From Phaeobacter inhibens DSM 16374 (GTDB lineage: Bacteria; Pseudomonadota; Alphaproteobacteria; Rhodobacterales; Rhodobacteraceae): a stretch of 64,000 nt of DNA. Below the pieces are notes generated by a model. The model searched no databases and was not told the origin of the DNA. It saw only the letters and a list, made by a program, of their open reading frames with translations. Positions 43,588 through 53,244 of the stretch are shown piece by piece; position 1 is the first letter of the stretch, and each line of letters begins with the position of its first letter. A program made the position numbers and the translations under genes. The DNA is taken from positions 1,488,001 to 1,552,000 of the forward strand of contig NZ_KI421498.1 in assembly GCF_000473105.1 (NCBI RefSeq), in the 5' to 3' direction.

Positions 43588-45279
43588 TCAGCTGTGCTCT
43601 TCGGCAGCCGCTGCGGCCAATGCGCGGTTGTAAGCCTTGAGCGAATCAATGTGGTAAAGGGCCCCGATGAGATTCGGCGGATTATCGCCACCCTCCGCTT
43701 CCGCCAGAACCGGGAGATACGCCAGCTCCGCGCGATCAAAGATCGGCATCGCCGCCTCCAGCGAAGCAGACGCACGGATCGACAATCCCTGTTCAATCAG
43801 CGCCGCGCAATCTTCGGCGCTGGCACAGCGCGGATCCCCCATCGGCCGCATCACCGCGCCCGCACGCAGCATCGACAGCAGATAGGCCTGCGGGCCTGCC
43901 GCACAGTGGATATTGCGCCGCTCCAGCTGTGTGAGAAAGAACGACCGATCCACAATGCGCGAAGCCAGCGCCGTGGACATCGACACCGCCACCATTACCG
44001 CCAACCCGATCTGCCAGTCGCCGGTCAGCTCAAACACGATCAGCGTGGTTGAAATCGGTGCCCCCAGTACAGCAGCGGCCACCGCCCCCATTCCGGCAAA
44101 GGCATAAAGCGTATGTGTCCCCGAGACATCCGGCAGCACCGCCGTTGCAATCAGCCCAAAGGCCAATCCGGTCAGCGCGCCGACCATCAGCGAGGGAGAA
44201 AACACCCCACCCCCCATGCGCCCGCCCATGGTGATCGCCACGGCAGCGGTTTTGACCATCGCAAAGAGGATTGTCTGATGCAGCACCAACGCGCCTGTCA
44301 GCGCCAGCACCGTGGTCTCATAGCCGACACCGATAATATGGGGAAACCAGACCGCAATCACCCCCAGCAGCAGACCCGACGCCGCCGGGCGCAGCCAGCG
44401 TGGCAGCTGTAACCGGTCCTGCAGCGCATTGCCGATCTGTTCAGCAAAGAAGATCGACCGCATCAGCACCACCGCCACCAGCCCGCAGATCAGCCCAAGC
44501 ATCAGAAAGGCCGGCAATTCGACATAGAACTGCAGCGCCCCCGGCGTGATCAGATCGAATTCGGTCACATCGCCGTATTCCAGTCGGTTGATCACTGTCC
44601 CGGCGACCGAGGCAATCACAATCGGCGCAAAGGCATGCACCGCGAAATGCCTCAACACCACCTCCAGCGCAAACAGCGCTCCGGCGATGGGCGCGTTGAA
44701 ACTGGCTGAGACCGCCGCCGCCACCGCGCAGCCCAGAAGATCCCGCCCGGTGATCCCATCAGCCTGAATGCGGTTGCTGACCCAGGTCGAGATCACCCCG
44801 GCCATATGCACCACCGGTCCTTCTCGCCCTGTAGACCCGCCCGTGCTCAGCGTGATGAAAGACGCACAGGCCGACGCCAGCCCGGCGCGCATTTCAACCC
44901 GGCCATCCCCCAGTGCGGCCCCCTCGATCACATCCGCAACGGAGCGGACGCGGGCGTCAGGGGTGAACCGGTGCAGGATCACCCCCACCACCAGACCGCC
45001 CACCGTCGGAATCGCCACCAGCCAGTACCATGGCATGCCCTGAGCGAAACTATGCAGAAAGTTCACGTCCTCGGTGCCGTAGACCCAGGCCTGAAATGCC
45101 GTGATCCCCTTGCGGAAGAACAGCGCGGCAAATCCAGCGGCAATCCCGATCAGCAGAGCAATGAACCAGAACTGAATCTGACTTGGCCCCCGGTGGCGCA
45201 ACACCCGCCAGACATCCCGCGCTCCGGCAACGCCCTGAGTGAACTGGGCAGAAATAACGGAGCGAATGGTCTGTGGCAT
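43588..45279 (-). CDS. ClC family chloride channel/transporter
   Basis: 563-residue polytopic membrane protein. The ClC pore motifs are seen as STGGSTGREGPVVHMAG (gating glutamate in GREGP), AAVSASFNAPIAGALFALE, and GGRMGGGVFSPSLMVGALTG. The N-terminal GSGIP selectivity segment is not present in standard form. The last ~130 residues (from DRSFFLTQLERRNIH) form a CBS-like regulatory tail. Whether it is a channel or an H+/Cl- exchanger cannot be decided. It is downstream of recN on the same strand, 114 bases away, probably in its own unit. Confidence 0.9.
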   Translation of the reverse strand: MPQTIRSVISAQFTQGVAGARDVWRVLRHRGPSQIQFWFIALLIGIAAGFAALFFRKGITAFQAWVYGTEDVNFLHSFAQGMPWYWLVAIPTVGGLVVGVILHRFTPDARVRSVADVIEGAALGDGRVEMRAGLASACASFITLSTGGSTGREGPVVHMAGVISTWVSNRIQADGITGRDLLGCAVAAAVSASFNAPIAGALFALEVVLRHFAVHAFAPIVIASVAGTVINRLEYGDVTEFDLITPGALQFYVELPAFLMLGLICGLVAVVLMRSIFFAEQIGNALQDRLQLPRWLRPAASGLLLGVIAVWFPHIIGVGYETTVLALTGALVLHQTILFAMVKTAAVAITMGGRMGGGVFSPSLMVGALTGLAFGLIATAVLPDVSGTHTLYAFAGMGAVAAAVLGAPISTTLIVFELTGDWQIGLAVMVAVSMSTALASRIVDRSFFLTQLERRNIHCAAGPQAYLLSMLRAGAVMRPMGDPRCASAEDCAALIEQGLSIRASASLEAAMPIFDRAELAYLPVLAEAEGGDNPPNLIGALYHIDSLKAYNRALAAAAAEEHS

Positions 45280-45393
45280 GAACCCGATTGTCCCGGTGTC
45301 GTTCTTGTCTCTTTCAGCGGCAGACTATCGACAGGGTGGTTAAACCATCGTGAAAACTCAACCGCTTACGGCCGCCATAGCGACAGTTTTACA

Positions 45394-47040
45394 TCAGCCC
45401 GCCAGCAGCGCCTTGGCAGCGGCGCGGGCCTCTGGGGTGATTGTATCACCAGAAACCATCCGCGCCAGCTCATCGACGCGCTCGCCCTCATCAAGAGGCA
45501 CCACCTGCGACAGGGTCTGCCCGTTAATCACCTGTTTCTGCACGCGCCAGTGATGCGCACCTTGCGCTGCGACCTGCGGCGAATGGGTCACCACCAGAAC
45601 CTGACTGCCCTCAGCCAGCGATTTCAGCCGCCGCCCTACAGCATCAGCGGTGGCACCGCCAACACCGCGGTCGATCTCATCGAATATCATCGTCTGATTG
45701 CCAGTCTCACCACGCAGACACACCTTCAGGGCCAACAGGAAGCGGCTCAGCTCACCGCCCGAGGCGATCTTGTTCAGTGGCCCCGCAGGCGCGCCCGGAT
45801 TGGTCGCCACGGTAAAGGCAACGGCGTCCTTGCCCTCCGGCCCCGGTTCGGCATCACTCAGCCGTGTTTCAAACACTGCGCGCTCCATTTTCAGTGGCGC
45901 AAGTTCCGCCATCACTGCCGTGTCCAGCGCAGCAGCTGTCTCGCGGCGCGCTGCCGACAGCTGCGCGGCAGCGCCTGCATATGCGGCCTCAGCCTCGGCC
46001 AGTGCGGCTTCCTGATCGGCGAGATCCTGATCCCCTGCATCCACCGCCGCCAGTTTCTCGCGCAGGGTTTCAGCATAGCCGCCCAGATCATCGGGCAGCA
46101 CATCGTGTTTGCGGGCCAGCGCGCGGATGGCAAACAGCCGCTCCTCGCTCTCCTCCAGCTCACCCGGGTTGAACTCCAGCCCGTCGAGCACCCGGGCAAC
46201 ACCGTCCTGCGCCTCGCCCAGCTCGATCATCGCCCTCAGCAGCGCGGCAATCGGCGCATCCAGCGCATTTTCCGCCTGATCCGAGACCCCTTCCAGCCAC
46301 CGCTGCGCATCCCCCAGTGCCGCCTCGGCGCCATCTGTCAGAATACCCTGCGCACGCTGGATATCACCGCGAATGCGTTCAGCAGACTGCATCTCACGGC
46401 GGCGCTGATCCAGCGCGGCATCCTCGCCGGGCTGTGGATCCAGCGCGTCCAGTTCTGCCACCGCATGGCGCAGAAAATCTTCCTCAGCGCGGATGGCCTC
46501 CAGCGCGACACGGGTTTCCTCGACAGCCTTTCGCGCGCGGCTTGCCGTGGCCCAGAGATCGCGCACGCTGGCCAACATGTCGCCCAGCCCCGCAAACTCA
46601 TCCAACATGGCCCGGTGACCGCGCGGGTTCAGCAGCCCCCGGTCGTCATGTTGCCCATGCAGCTCCAGCAATGTGTCGGACAGCGCCCTGAGCACCTCAC
46701 CGGAACAGCGCCGGTCATTGACCCATGCGGTCTTGCGTCCCTCGGCGGTGTTCACCCGGCGCAACAGCAGCGTATCGCCTCCGGGCAGCCCCGCCTCGGC
46801 CAGCACCGCATGGGCGGGATGTTCCGGGGTCAGATCGAACTCGGCCAGAACCTCGCCCTGTTTGGCGCCCTGGCGCACCAGTTCGGCCCGTCCCCGCCAA
46901 CCCAGAACAAACCCAAGCGAGTCCAGCAGGATCGACTTGCCGGCGCCGGTTTCCCCCGTCAGCACGTTGAGACCCGGCTGAAAATTCAGCTCAAGATGGT
47001 CGATGATCAGGATATCGCGAATATCAAGCGCGCGCAGCAT
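45394..47040 (-). CDS. recN: DNA repair protein RecN
   Basis: 548-residue SMC-like ATPase of double-strand break repair. Walker A is NVLTGETGAGKSILLDSLGF at residues 25-44, followed by a long coiled-coil centre. The C-terminal signature and Walker B are FNKIASGGELSRFLLALK (here LNKIASGG…) and TMIFDEIDRGVGGATADAVG. Full length. It lies 28 bases after bamD, so it is probably the last gene of the lpxC-bamD-recN part of the cluster. Confidence 0.96.
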   Translation of the reverse strand: MLRALDIRDILIIDHLELNFQPGLNVLTGETGAGKSILLDSLGFVLGWRGRAELVRQGAKQGEVLAEFDLTPEHPAHAVLAEAGLPGGDTLLLRRVNTAEGRKTAWVNDRRCSGEVLRALSDTLLELHGQHDDRGLLNPRGHRAMLDEFAGLGDMLASVRDLWATASRARKAVEETRVALEAIRAEEDFLRHAVAELDALDPQPGEDAALDQRRREMQSAERIRGDIQRAQGILTDGAEAALGDAQRWLEGVSDQAENALDAPIAALLRAMIELGEAQDGVARVLDGLEFNPGELEESEERLFAIRALARKHDVLPDDLGGYAETLREKLAAVDAGDQDLADQEAALAEAEAAYAGAAAQLSAARRETAAALDTAVMAELAPLKMERAVFETRLSDAEPGPEGKDAVAFTVATNPGAPAGPLNKIASGGELSRFLLALKVCLRGETGNQTMIFDEIDRGVGGATADAVGRRLKSLAEGSQVLVVTHSPQVAAQGAHHWRVQKQVINGQTLSQVVPLDEGERVDELARMVSGDTITPEARAAAKALLAG

Positions 47041-47068
47041 GGCCCGGCCCCAATTGCGGAAGTGGCAA

Positions 47069-47917
47069 TTACAGCCACTCCCCCTTGATGGACTGACGGT
47101 AGATCTGGCTCAACCAGTTGTTGCCGACATCGCGCATTTTCAGCCCGTTGTCTGTCAACAGCTTAAAGCTGTCCTCATACCATTCGGTCGATTGATAGTT
47201 ATGGCCCAGAATGGCACCGGCGGTCTGCGCCTCATTCACCAGCCCCAGCGACAGATAGGCCTCGACCAAGCGGTGCAGCGCCTCTGCGGTATGGGTAGTG
47301 GTCTGGAAATCCTCGACCACGACGCGGAACCGGTTCACGGCAGAGGTGTAATGCTCCTTGCGCAGATAATAACGACCGATCTCCATCTCTTTGCCCGCCA
47401 GATGGTCAAAGGCGAGATCGAATTTCAGGATCGCTGAACTGGCGTATTCGCTATCAGGGTAGACTTCGATCACGGTGCGCAGCGATTGCAGCGCCTGAAA
47501 AGTCAGCCCCTGATCGCGGCCCACTTCGTCGATCTGGTCATAGTAGCTCAGTGCCAGCAGATACTGCGCATAGGCGGCGTCTTCTTCGGTCGGGTAGAAG
47601 TCGATATAGCGCTGTGCGGCAGCGCGGCTGTCCTCATAGTCCCGGCCCAGATGGTAGGCATAGGCCTGCATGATCAGGGCCTGTTTGGCCCAGGACGAAT
47701 AGGGATAGAGACGTTCGATCTCGGAGAAATAGAAGGCCGCATCCTCGGTCCGGTTGCGCTCCATCTCGAACTCACCACGTTCGTAGATCTGCTCCGGCGT
47801 AAAGCCCTCAAGCGGCTGCGAACTCTTGGCCGCGCCCCCATCTCCGCCGCATCCCGAAAGCGCAGCTACGAGTAGAACCGCGCCGATGGTTTTGGCTGCC
47901 GCCCCCATGCCGATCAT
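47069..47917 (-). CDS. bamD: Outer membrane assembly lipoprotein BamD
   Basis: 282-residue lipoprotein, an essential part of the BAM complex that inserts beta-barrel proteins in the outer membrane. It has a lipoprotein signal peptide with lipobox LSGC (C23), then TPR helices (TPEQIYERGEFEMERNRTEDAAFYFSEIERLYPYSSWAKQALIMQAYAYHLG and following repeats). The length is typical. ATG at 47917 has a weak GGCGG site; an in-frame ATG at 47908 is also possible. It is upstream of recN and separated from lpxC by a 600 base gap. Confidence 0.94.
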   Translation of the reverse strand: MIGMGAAAKTIGAVLLVAALSGCGGDGGAAKSSQPLEGFTPEQIYERGEFEMERNRTEDAAFYFSEIERLYPYSSWAKQALIMQAYAYHLGRDYEDSRAAAQRYIDFYPTEEDAAYAQYLLALSYYDQIDEVGRDQGLTFQALQSLRTVIEVYPDSEYASSAILKFDLAFDHLAGKEMEIGRYYLRKEHYTSAVNRFRVVVEDFQTTTHTAEALHRLVEAYLSLGLVNEAQTAGAILGHNYQSTEWYEDSFKLLTDNGLKMRDVGNNWLSQIYRQSIKGEWL

Positions 47918-48181
47918 GTCCGCCTAACCTCACCGTCATTTACTTACGGGTGTGAACCCCGGTTCTGCCCGGTCTAGCACATTCAATTGACGCGCAAAAC
48001 GTCTTTAACCGATTTCCAGCCCACTTGGCAGAGAAAGCGCGGCGGGGTCAAGGGTATGAAGCAGCCCAGCCCCGCCCCTGTCGCAGGACTGCGCGGCAAA
48101 ACAATGGTCAGTCATGCGATCAAAATCGGGTGAAACAGGCACGGCGCGGCTGCATTCCAGGCCAGGGCCCACGTTCCCGCC

Positions 48182-48223
48182 AGTGTGATCTTCCCAGTGT
48201 GATCTTCCCGGTGTGATCTTCGA
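48182..48223. repeat. Three tandem 14 bp repeats
   Basis: AGTGTGATCTTCCC occurs exactly at 48182-48195 and 48196-48209; a third, diverged copy is at 48210-48223 (GGTGTGATCTTCGA). The array is perfectly head to tail. Confidence 0.85.
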
Positions 48224-48270
48224 ACCGCCCCGCCCCTCAAGGGTCTGTGCCTAAGAACGGCTCGAAGATC
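48215..48270. repeat. Inverted repeat overlapping the tandem repeats
   Basis: GATCTTCGA-A-CCG (48215-48227) is complementary to CGG-C-TCGAAGATC (48258-48270): 12 pairs with one mismatch and a 30 base loop. The left arm is in the third tandem repeat. No T-run follows. Confidence 0.65.
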
Positions 48271-48517
48271 TCCCCCCGGTGCCCCCGGCGCAAGCTGCTC
48301 CGGTCGGGCTGCGCCAACGCATGGGCCTGTATAGAAGCGGACGGAGGTGCAGCCTGTGCCCGGCACGCCTGCTGCTTCGCTCTGTCCGAAAATGACCGAT
48401 GTGCTGTCGTTGCAGCGCGCGGTCCGGTTGGCGCCGGGTGCGCCCCGTTTGCCGGGGGAACCCAGATCGAACGTCAGGCCCCCCAGCCGACGTTCCCGCC
48501 CGATAGCCTCAATTCAG

Positions 48518-49453
48518 TTACGCAACGCGGCGCGCGTCGGTCGGGATCTCGGCCCAGACCAGCCCCTGCCCGGGCAGGCGCGCTGTCATCGCGGTATCGC
48601 ACGTCACCTGACGCACGGCGCCGGGTGTTGCAAACACGGCCCGCAGCAACGTGTTGGTCAGTGAATGACCAGCACGGTCACCGATATAATGGCCAAACAC
48701 AGGGCCACCGGCCAACGACAGATCGCCAAGCGCATCCAGCATCTTGTGGCGCACCGGCTCATCCGCATGACGCAGGCCCAGACCGCTTTGGACTTCGGGA
48801 CCGTCAAACACCACGGCGTTCTCACCGGGAACCCCCCCCAGCGCCAGACCATTGGCCTGCATGCTTTCGACATCAACGCGACGGCAGAAGGTGCGGCTGT
48901 CACAAAGCTCACGCGCGAAGGCGCCATTGCGCAGATCCAGCGTCTTGCTCTGACGGCCGATCGCCGCCTCGGCAAAATCGATGTGGAATTCGATGGTCAG
49001 ACGATTGCTAGGCAACAGGGTCGCAGTTGCGCCTTCGTGGCTGACACTCACTGGCTTCAGAATCTGATAGGCGGTGACAGGCGCTGCAAGGCGTTGAATG
49101 CCGGTCTGCATGATGCCGCGGACAAAATACGCAGAAGAGCCATCCATGATCGGCACTTCGGGACCGTCGATATCAATCATCGCATTATGAATGCCACAGC
49201 CTGCCAGCGCGGCCATGATGTGCTCTACCGTGGAGACCGCAACACCGGAGGCATTGACCAGACGTGTGCAGAGCGGCGTCCGCTCGACCCGGTCCCAAAG
49301 CGCAGGAACCAAAGTGTTGCCCAAGGCAATGTCAGTGCGCCGGAAGCAGATGCCGTGCCCTGCCGCAGCAGGCTTCAGGATCATGCGAACGGGTTTGCCG
49401 GAGTGGAGGCCCACCCCGTCAAATGTCACTGATGCTTTAAGCGTATTCTGCAC
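48518..49453 (-). CDS. lpxC: UDP-3-O-acyl-GlcNAc deacetylase LpxC
   Basis: 311-residue zinc deacetylase, the committed step of lipid A synthesis. Seen: TFDGVGLHSGKPV at the start, VSTVEHIMAALAGCGIHNAMIDIDGPEVPIMDGSS (first Zn histidine), VRHKMLDALGDLSLAG (second His and the Asp ligand) and GHYIGDRAGHSLTN (catalytic His). The initiator is GTG at 49453 with GAGG upstream. It follows ftsZ, as in many proteobacteria, with a terminator-like hairpin between them. Confidence 0.97.
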   Translation of the reverse strand: MQNTLKASVTFDGVGLHSGKPVRMILKPAAAGHGICFRRTDIALGNTLVPALWDRVERTPLCTRLVNASGVAVSTVEHIMAALAGCGIHNAMIDIDGPEVPIMDGSSAYFVRGIMQTGIQRLAAPVTAYQILKPVSVSHEGATATLLPSNRLTIEFHIDFAEAAIGRQSKTLDLRNGAFARELCDSRTFCRRVDVESMQANGLALGGVPGENAVVFDGPEVQSGLGLRHADEPVRHKMLDALGDLSLAGGPVFGHYIGDRAGHSLTNTLLRAVFATPGAVRQVTCDTAMTARLPGQGLVWAEIPTDARRVA

Positions 49454-49619
49454 GATGGCCTCATTCCGTATGGGTGGGCCGTAGTCTTGGCCCTTGTTGC
49501 GAAACAGAGGTAAGGTGTCAGTCCGTTAGGCTCAACTCAATCTTTGTAACGGAATGAAACATCCCTGTAACAGATAGGCAAAACACTGCCCAACCGGAAA
49601 CAACCCGCTGATAAAAAAC

Positions 49620-49650
49620 GAAAAAAGGCCGCCAGATGGCGACCTTTTTA
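49620..49650. terminator. Terminator after ftsZ
   Basis: AAAAAGG-C-CGCCA (from 49622) pairs with TGGCG-A-CCTTTTT (49637-49649) with one mismatch; A-rich and T-rich flanks make it active in both directions. It lies directly after the ftsZ stop on the minus strand. Confidence 0.75.
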
Positions 49651-49667
49651 TCTTATATGTGATCAGC

Positions 49668-51461
49668 TCAGTTGGCTTGACGGCGCAGAAATGCGGGAAT
49701 TTCGATCCGCTCCTGCTCCGGGTTGGCCTGACGCTGCGGTTGCGCAGCGGGGGCGGCCTGCTGACCCTGGTGCGCGACCTGGGGCTGATGCATCGGCGCC
49801 TGTTGCACCGGGGACTGCTGCACCGGCGGCTGTTGACGTGTCGGCTGCTGCGGCTTGGCCGGCTGGCCTTCAGCTGCGCTGCCGGTCATGCGGTGGATCA
49901 GGGAGTTGAGGCCGAAACGACGCTGCTCCTGACCTGCCGCGGCGGGCTGCTGCTGAGGTTGCTGCTGCATCTGCTGAGGCTGCGGCGCACGCGGCTGAAC
50001 CGCGTCAATCGAGGGGCGCTGCTGCATATGCGGCTGCTGGACCTGCTGCTGCATCGGCTGCTGAGGCTGCGCCCGTTGCGCTGCGGCCTGCAGGCGCACG
50101 ATGGCTTCGGGCGATGGGGTGCCGGGCGCAGGTGCCTTCGGCGCAACAAAGCTCTCGGCCTGATGGGCCGCAACTTCGGCCTGCGGCTGGAATTCCGGCG
50201 CGGGCGTGCCCTGATAGGCCGGTGCGGGCAGACCATCGGCGCCCAGCTGTTCGCCTGCGTCTTCCAGAACCTCTTCGTACTGGCCCTCTGCAGCGGCCTG
50301 ACCGTCATCGAATTCCGAGAAAAGCGACGGTTCTTCCTGTGCGGCAGCAACCGGCTCAGCGGTGGCGGCAACGGGCTGCTCGACCGGGGTGCTCAGCTCC
50401 AGCGGTGCCGCGCTACGGGTATCTTCAACGCTCACGGTCTGCTTCAGCGGCGCCGACATCGGGCGGCGCGGCACTGGAAGCTCGGAGTGGACGTCGACCG
50501 CATCAATACCGGTGGCGACCACGGAAACGCGCATCTTGCCTTCCATCTCGGTGTCGAGAGTGGAGCCGACAATGATGTTTGCGTTCGGGTCGACCTCTTC
50601 GCGAATGCGGTTGGCCGCTTCGTCCAGTTCAAACAGGGTCAGGTCATGTGCGCCGGTGATGTTGATCAGAACACCCTTTGCGCCCTTGAGGCTGATTTCA
50701 TCGAGCAGCGGGTTGGCGATGGCCTTCTCGGCGGCCTGCACGGCGCGATCTTCGCCCTCAGCCTCGCCGGTGCCCATCATCGCCTTGCCCATCTCGTCCA
50801 TCACGGCGCGCACGTCCGCAAAGTCGAGGTTGATGAGACCCGGACGCACCATCAGATCGGTCACGCCTTTGACACCCTGATAAAGGACATCATCCGCCAT
50901 GGAGAACGCCTCGGTGAAGGTGGTTTTTTCATTGGCCAGACGGAACAGGTTCTGGTTCGGAATGATGATCAGCGTATCGACGACCTTCTGCAGGGCTTCG
51001 ACACCCTCCTCAGCCTGACGCATCCGCTTGTTGCCTTCGAACTGGAACGGCTTGGTGACAACACCAACGGTCAGCACACCCAGTTCGCGGGCGGCCTGCG
51101 CGATGATCGGTGCCGCGCCGGTGCCTGTGCCACCGCCCATACCTGCGGTGATGAAGCACATATGCGCCCCCGCGAGGTGATCCACGATCTGTTCGATGCT
51201 TTCTTCAGCGGCAGCAGACCCAACCGAGGGGCGCGCACCCGCACCCAAACCTTCGGTCACCTTGATGCCCAGCTGGACGCGGCTTTTGGAGGCGCTTTGC
51301 TGCAGCGCCTGCGCGTCAGTGTTGGCGACGACAAAATCCACGCCGTCCAGCTGTTTGTCGATCATGTTGTTGACGGCATTGCCGCCTGCCCCGCCGACGC
51401 CAAACACGGTAATCCGGGGCTTCAGCTCTTCCTGGCCGGGCATCGAAAGGTTCAAGGTCAT
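49668..51461 (-). CDS. ftsZ: Cell division GTPase FtsZ
   Basis: 597-residue tubulin homologue that forms the cytokinetic ring. The GTPase domain occupies residues 1 to ~320, with [15 protein letters not shown] near the start and the tubulin signature [11 protein letters not shown] long linker of ~260 residues follows, very rich in Gln, Pro and Ala. The conserved C-terminal peptide [12 protein letters not shown], which docks on FtsA and other partners, is intact. The start at ATG 51461 ([21 protein letters not shown]) fits the family; the frame is open to 51524. It lies after ftsA but with a 447 base upstream region of its own. Confidence 0.97.
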   Translation of the reverse strand: MTLNLSMPGQEELKPRITVFGVGGAGGNAVNNMIDKQLDGVDFVVANTDAQALQQSASKSRVQLGIKVTEGLGAGARPSVGSAAAEESIEQIVDHLAGAHMCFITAGMGGGTGTGAAPIIAQAARELGVLTVGVVTKPFQFEGNKRMRQAEEGVEALQKVVDTLIIIPNQNLFRLANEKTTFTEAFSMADDVLYQGVKGVTDLMVRPGLINLDFADVRAVMDEMGKAMMGTGEAEGEDRAVQAAEKAIANPLLDEISLKGAKGVLINITGAHDLTLFELDEAANRIREEVDPNANIIVGSTLDTEMEGKMRVSVVATGIDAVDVHSELPVPRRPMSAPLKQTVSVEDTRSAAPLELSTPVEQPVAATAEPVAAAQEEPSLFSEFDDGQAAAEGQYEEVLEDAGEQLGADGLPAPAYQGTPAPEFQPQAEVAAHQAESFVAPKAPAPGTPSPEAIVRLQAAAQRAQPQQPMQQQVQQPHMQQRPSIDAVQPRAPQPQQMQQQPQQQPAAAGQEQRRFGLNSLIHRMTGSAAEGQPAKPQQPTRQQPPVQQSPVQQAPMHQPQVAHQGQQAAPAAQPQRQANPEQERIEIPAFLRRQAN

Positions 51462-51580
51462 GCTCGTTCCGCCTGTGTTATCAGCCCTCCCGCAAGGGCC
51501 TATTCCTGTCCATCTTTGCGACAATCCTACCGCGCAGCACGAGTCGCGTCATCCAAAAAAGCGCTATTTTCCACAAAATA

Positions 51581-51598
51581 TAGACATAGTATTGTCTA
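51581..51598. repeat. AT-rich dyad in the ftsZ upstream region
   Basis: TAGACA (51581-51586) and TGTCTA (51593-51598) are complementary around six bases, 120-137 bases before the ftsZ start codon. Confidence 0.5.
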
Positions 51599-51826
51599 AT
51601 TTCGCGACATTTCGCCGATTTTGGCAAATGCTGTGGAAAGCCCTGCAACACACCACAACATGACGTCAGCCTCCGAAAACCAAAGCCCTCGAAAGCACAT
51701 CCCGTCACTGATACTGGTGGCCACTGCTCGGCCTACATGCGCCGCATGATGCGGTCGTTATCGGAACATTAACGCGGCAGGATTTCGCTGTCACCCGCGA
51801 AACCGCCTTGCCAGCGAAGTTTTTCG

Positions 51827-51841
51827 TTAACATTTGATTAA
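51827..51841. promoter_or_regulatory. CtrA-type box TTAA-N7-TTAA
   Basis: TTAA (51827-51830), seven bases (CATTTGA), TTAA (51838-51841). This matches the full binding motif of the cell-cycle regulator CtrA of alphaproteobacteria. It lies between ftsA and ftsZ, where CtrA control of ftsZ is known in Caulobacter. Confidence 0.6.
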
Positions 51842-51908
51842 TGAATGTTGTGCAGCCGTCGGGTCTGTGGCGACAGCAGGCCCCTGTCAGCCTGCCGGAA
51901 ACCACCGC

Positions 51909-53243
51909 TCACCAGTTGTCGCGGAACCATTTTACCGCCCGTTTCAACGTGCCACTGGCGTTGCGATCCACCGGCATCTCGAAATCCCACCACTCATCTT
52001 GTGGATGGGCGGCAAACAGGCTGAGACCAACAGCGGAGGCAAAACCCGGACCGGTCGCCGATTGCGGCAGACCGTGAACCCGCAAGGGACGACCCAGCCG
52101 CACCTGCTGGCCCAGAACCCGGCTCGCCAGCCCGTCCAGACCCATAATCTGGCTGGAGCCTCCGGTCAGCACGATCTGCTGGCTTGGCAGGCTGTCAAAC
52201 CCGGCGGCATCCAGACGCGCGCGGACTTCTTCAAGGATTTCTTCGACACGCGGACGCATGATTCCGATCAGTTCAGCCCTGCTGACAGTACGGCGATCAT
52301 GTTCCCAATCACCTGTATCTGCATGAATGTCGATCATCTCGCGGTCATCGGCGCCCGTGGCATGGACGCCACCGTGAAAGGTCTTGATCCGTTCCGCATT
52401 GGCCGTCGGCACCCCCAGCCCCATCGAAATATCGCTGGTGATGTGATCACCGCCCATACGTACCGCATCGGCATAGATCATGTGTTTCTTCATAAAGACA
52501 GAGATCGAGGTGGAGCCGCCACCCATATCGATACAGGCGGCACCCAGCTCCTGCTCATCCTCAACCAGCGCGGCAAAGCCGGACGCATAGGCGGAGGACG
52601 CAATGCCCGCCAGCTCCAGATCGCAGCGCTGGATACAGCGCACGAGGTTCTGCACCGTCAGCGCATCGACCGTCAGCATGTGCATATCCGCCGCCAGCGT
52701 CTGCCCCATCTGACCACGCGGGTCATTCAGACCCGACCGGTTGTCGAGCGCAAAATTCACCGGCTGGGCATGCAGCACCTCGCGCCCGGCGCCATATTCC
52801 GGCACCTCGCAGGCCGCCAGCACGCGGGCGATCTCATTCTCGGTCACCACCTGACCTTCCAGATCAACCTGCGCATCCAGCCCATAGGATCGCGGATTGG
52901 CCCCGGAAAAACAGGCGATCACGTGATCCACCCGCACCTCGGCCATCTTCTGCGCCGCCTGAACGGCGGTGCGGATGGCGCGTTCGGTTTCCTGCATGGC
53001 GGTGATTTCGCCAAATTGCACCCCGCGTGACCGCGTGGTTGCAGCCCCGATCACCCGGAACCCGGATTGCCCCGCCAGCGAACCGATGGAGTTATCCTCG
53101 CTCAGCCGCCCGGTGCCATCAAAGCGCAGCACCAAACAGGCAATCTTGGAACTGCCCACATCCAAAATAGCCACAACACCGCGCTGCATCGCCTGACGAC
53201 GCATCTGCCGCATGGCGCGCTGAGATTGGTAGAGATCGGTCAT
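51909..53243 (-). CDS. ftsA: Cell division protein FtsA
   Basis: 444-residue actin-like protein that tethers FtsZ to the membrane and recruits the later divisome. The N-terminal actin fold starts RGVVAILDVGSSKIACLVLRFDG. ELGAACIDMGGGSTSISVFMKK and VVLTGGSSQIMGLDGLASRVLG are the phosphate-binding motifs. The C-terminal amphipathic membrane-targeting helix (TLKRAVKWFRDNW) is present. The ATG at 53243 comes one base after the ftsQ stop (TGATATG), so the two are coupled. Confidence 0.96.
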   Translation of the reverse strand: MTDLYQSQRAMRQMRRQAMQRGVVAILDVGSSKIACLVLRFDGTGRLSEDNSIGSLAGQSGFRVIGAATTRSRGVQFGEITAMQETERAIRTAVQAAQKMAEVRVDHVIACFSGANPRSYGLDAQVDLEGQVVTENEIARVLAACEVPEYGAGREVLHAQPVNFALDNRSGLNDPRGQMGQTLAADMHMLTVDALTVQNLVRCIQRCDLELAGIASSAYASGFAALVEDEQELGAACIDMGGGSTSISVFMKKHMIYADAVRMGGDHITSDISMGLGVPTANAERIKTFHGGVHATGADDREMIDIHADTGDWEHDRRTVSRAELIGIMRPRVEEILEEVRARLDAAGFDSLPSQQIVLTGGSSQIMGLDGLASRVLGQQVRLGRPLRVHGLPQSATGPGFASAVGLSLFAAHPQDEWWDFEMPVDRNASGTLKRAVKWFRDNW

Positions 53244-53244
53244 A

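Larger units (their letters stand above)
47918..48517. other. 600 base gene-free gap with repeats, between lpxC and bamD
   Basis: This interval is unusually long for the inside of a conserved gene block. I see no ORF with a Shine-Dalgarno and family-like sequence on either strand. It holds three 14 bp tandem repeats and an overlapping long inverted repeat (separate entries). The promoter of bamD-recN should be in its left part. Confidence 0.55.
51462..51908 (-). promoter_or_regulatory. ftsZ upstream regulatory region
   Basis: 447 bases without a gene, unusually long for ftsA-ftsZ. It contains a CtrA-type site (51827-51841), an AT-rich dyad TAGACA-N6-TGTCTA (51581-51598) and one GANTC site (51541-51545), the methylation site of CcrM. 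Together these suggest an own, cell-cycle-controlled ftsZ promoter in addition to read-through from ftsQA. I could not place -35 and -10 boxes with confidence. Confidence 0.6.

Noticed and set aside
44806-47088. 760 codon plus-strand ORF opposite the ClC gene and recN
   Set aside because: Spans two certain genes on the other strand and has no domain; a typical GC-rich shadow ORF.
48112-48366. 84 codon minus-strand ORF in the lpxC-bamD gap
   Set aside because: Pro/Gly/Arg/Ala composition typical of chance ORFs in GC-rich DNA, and it runs through the tandem repeats.
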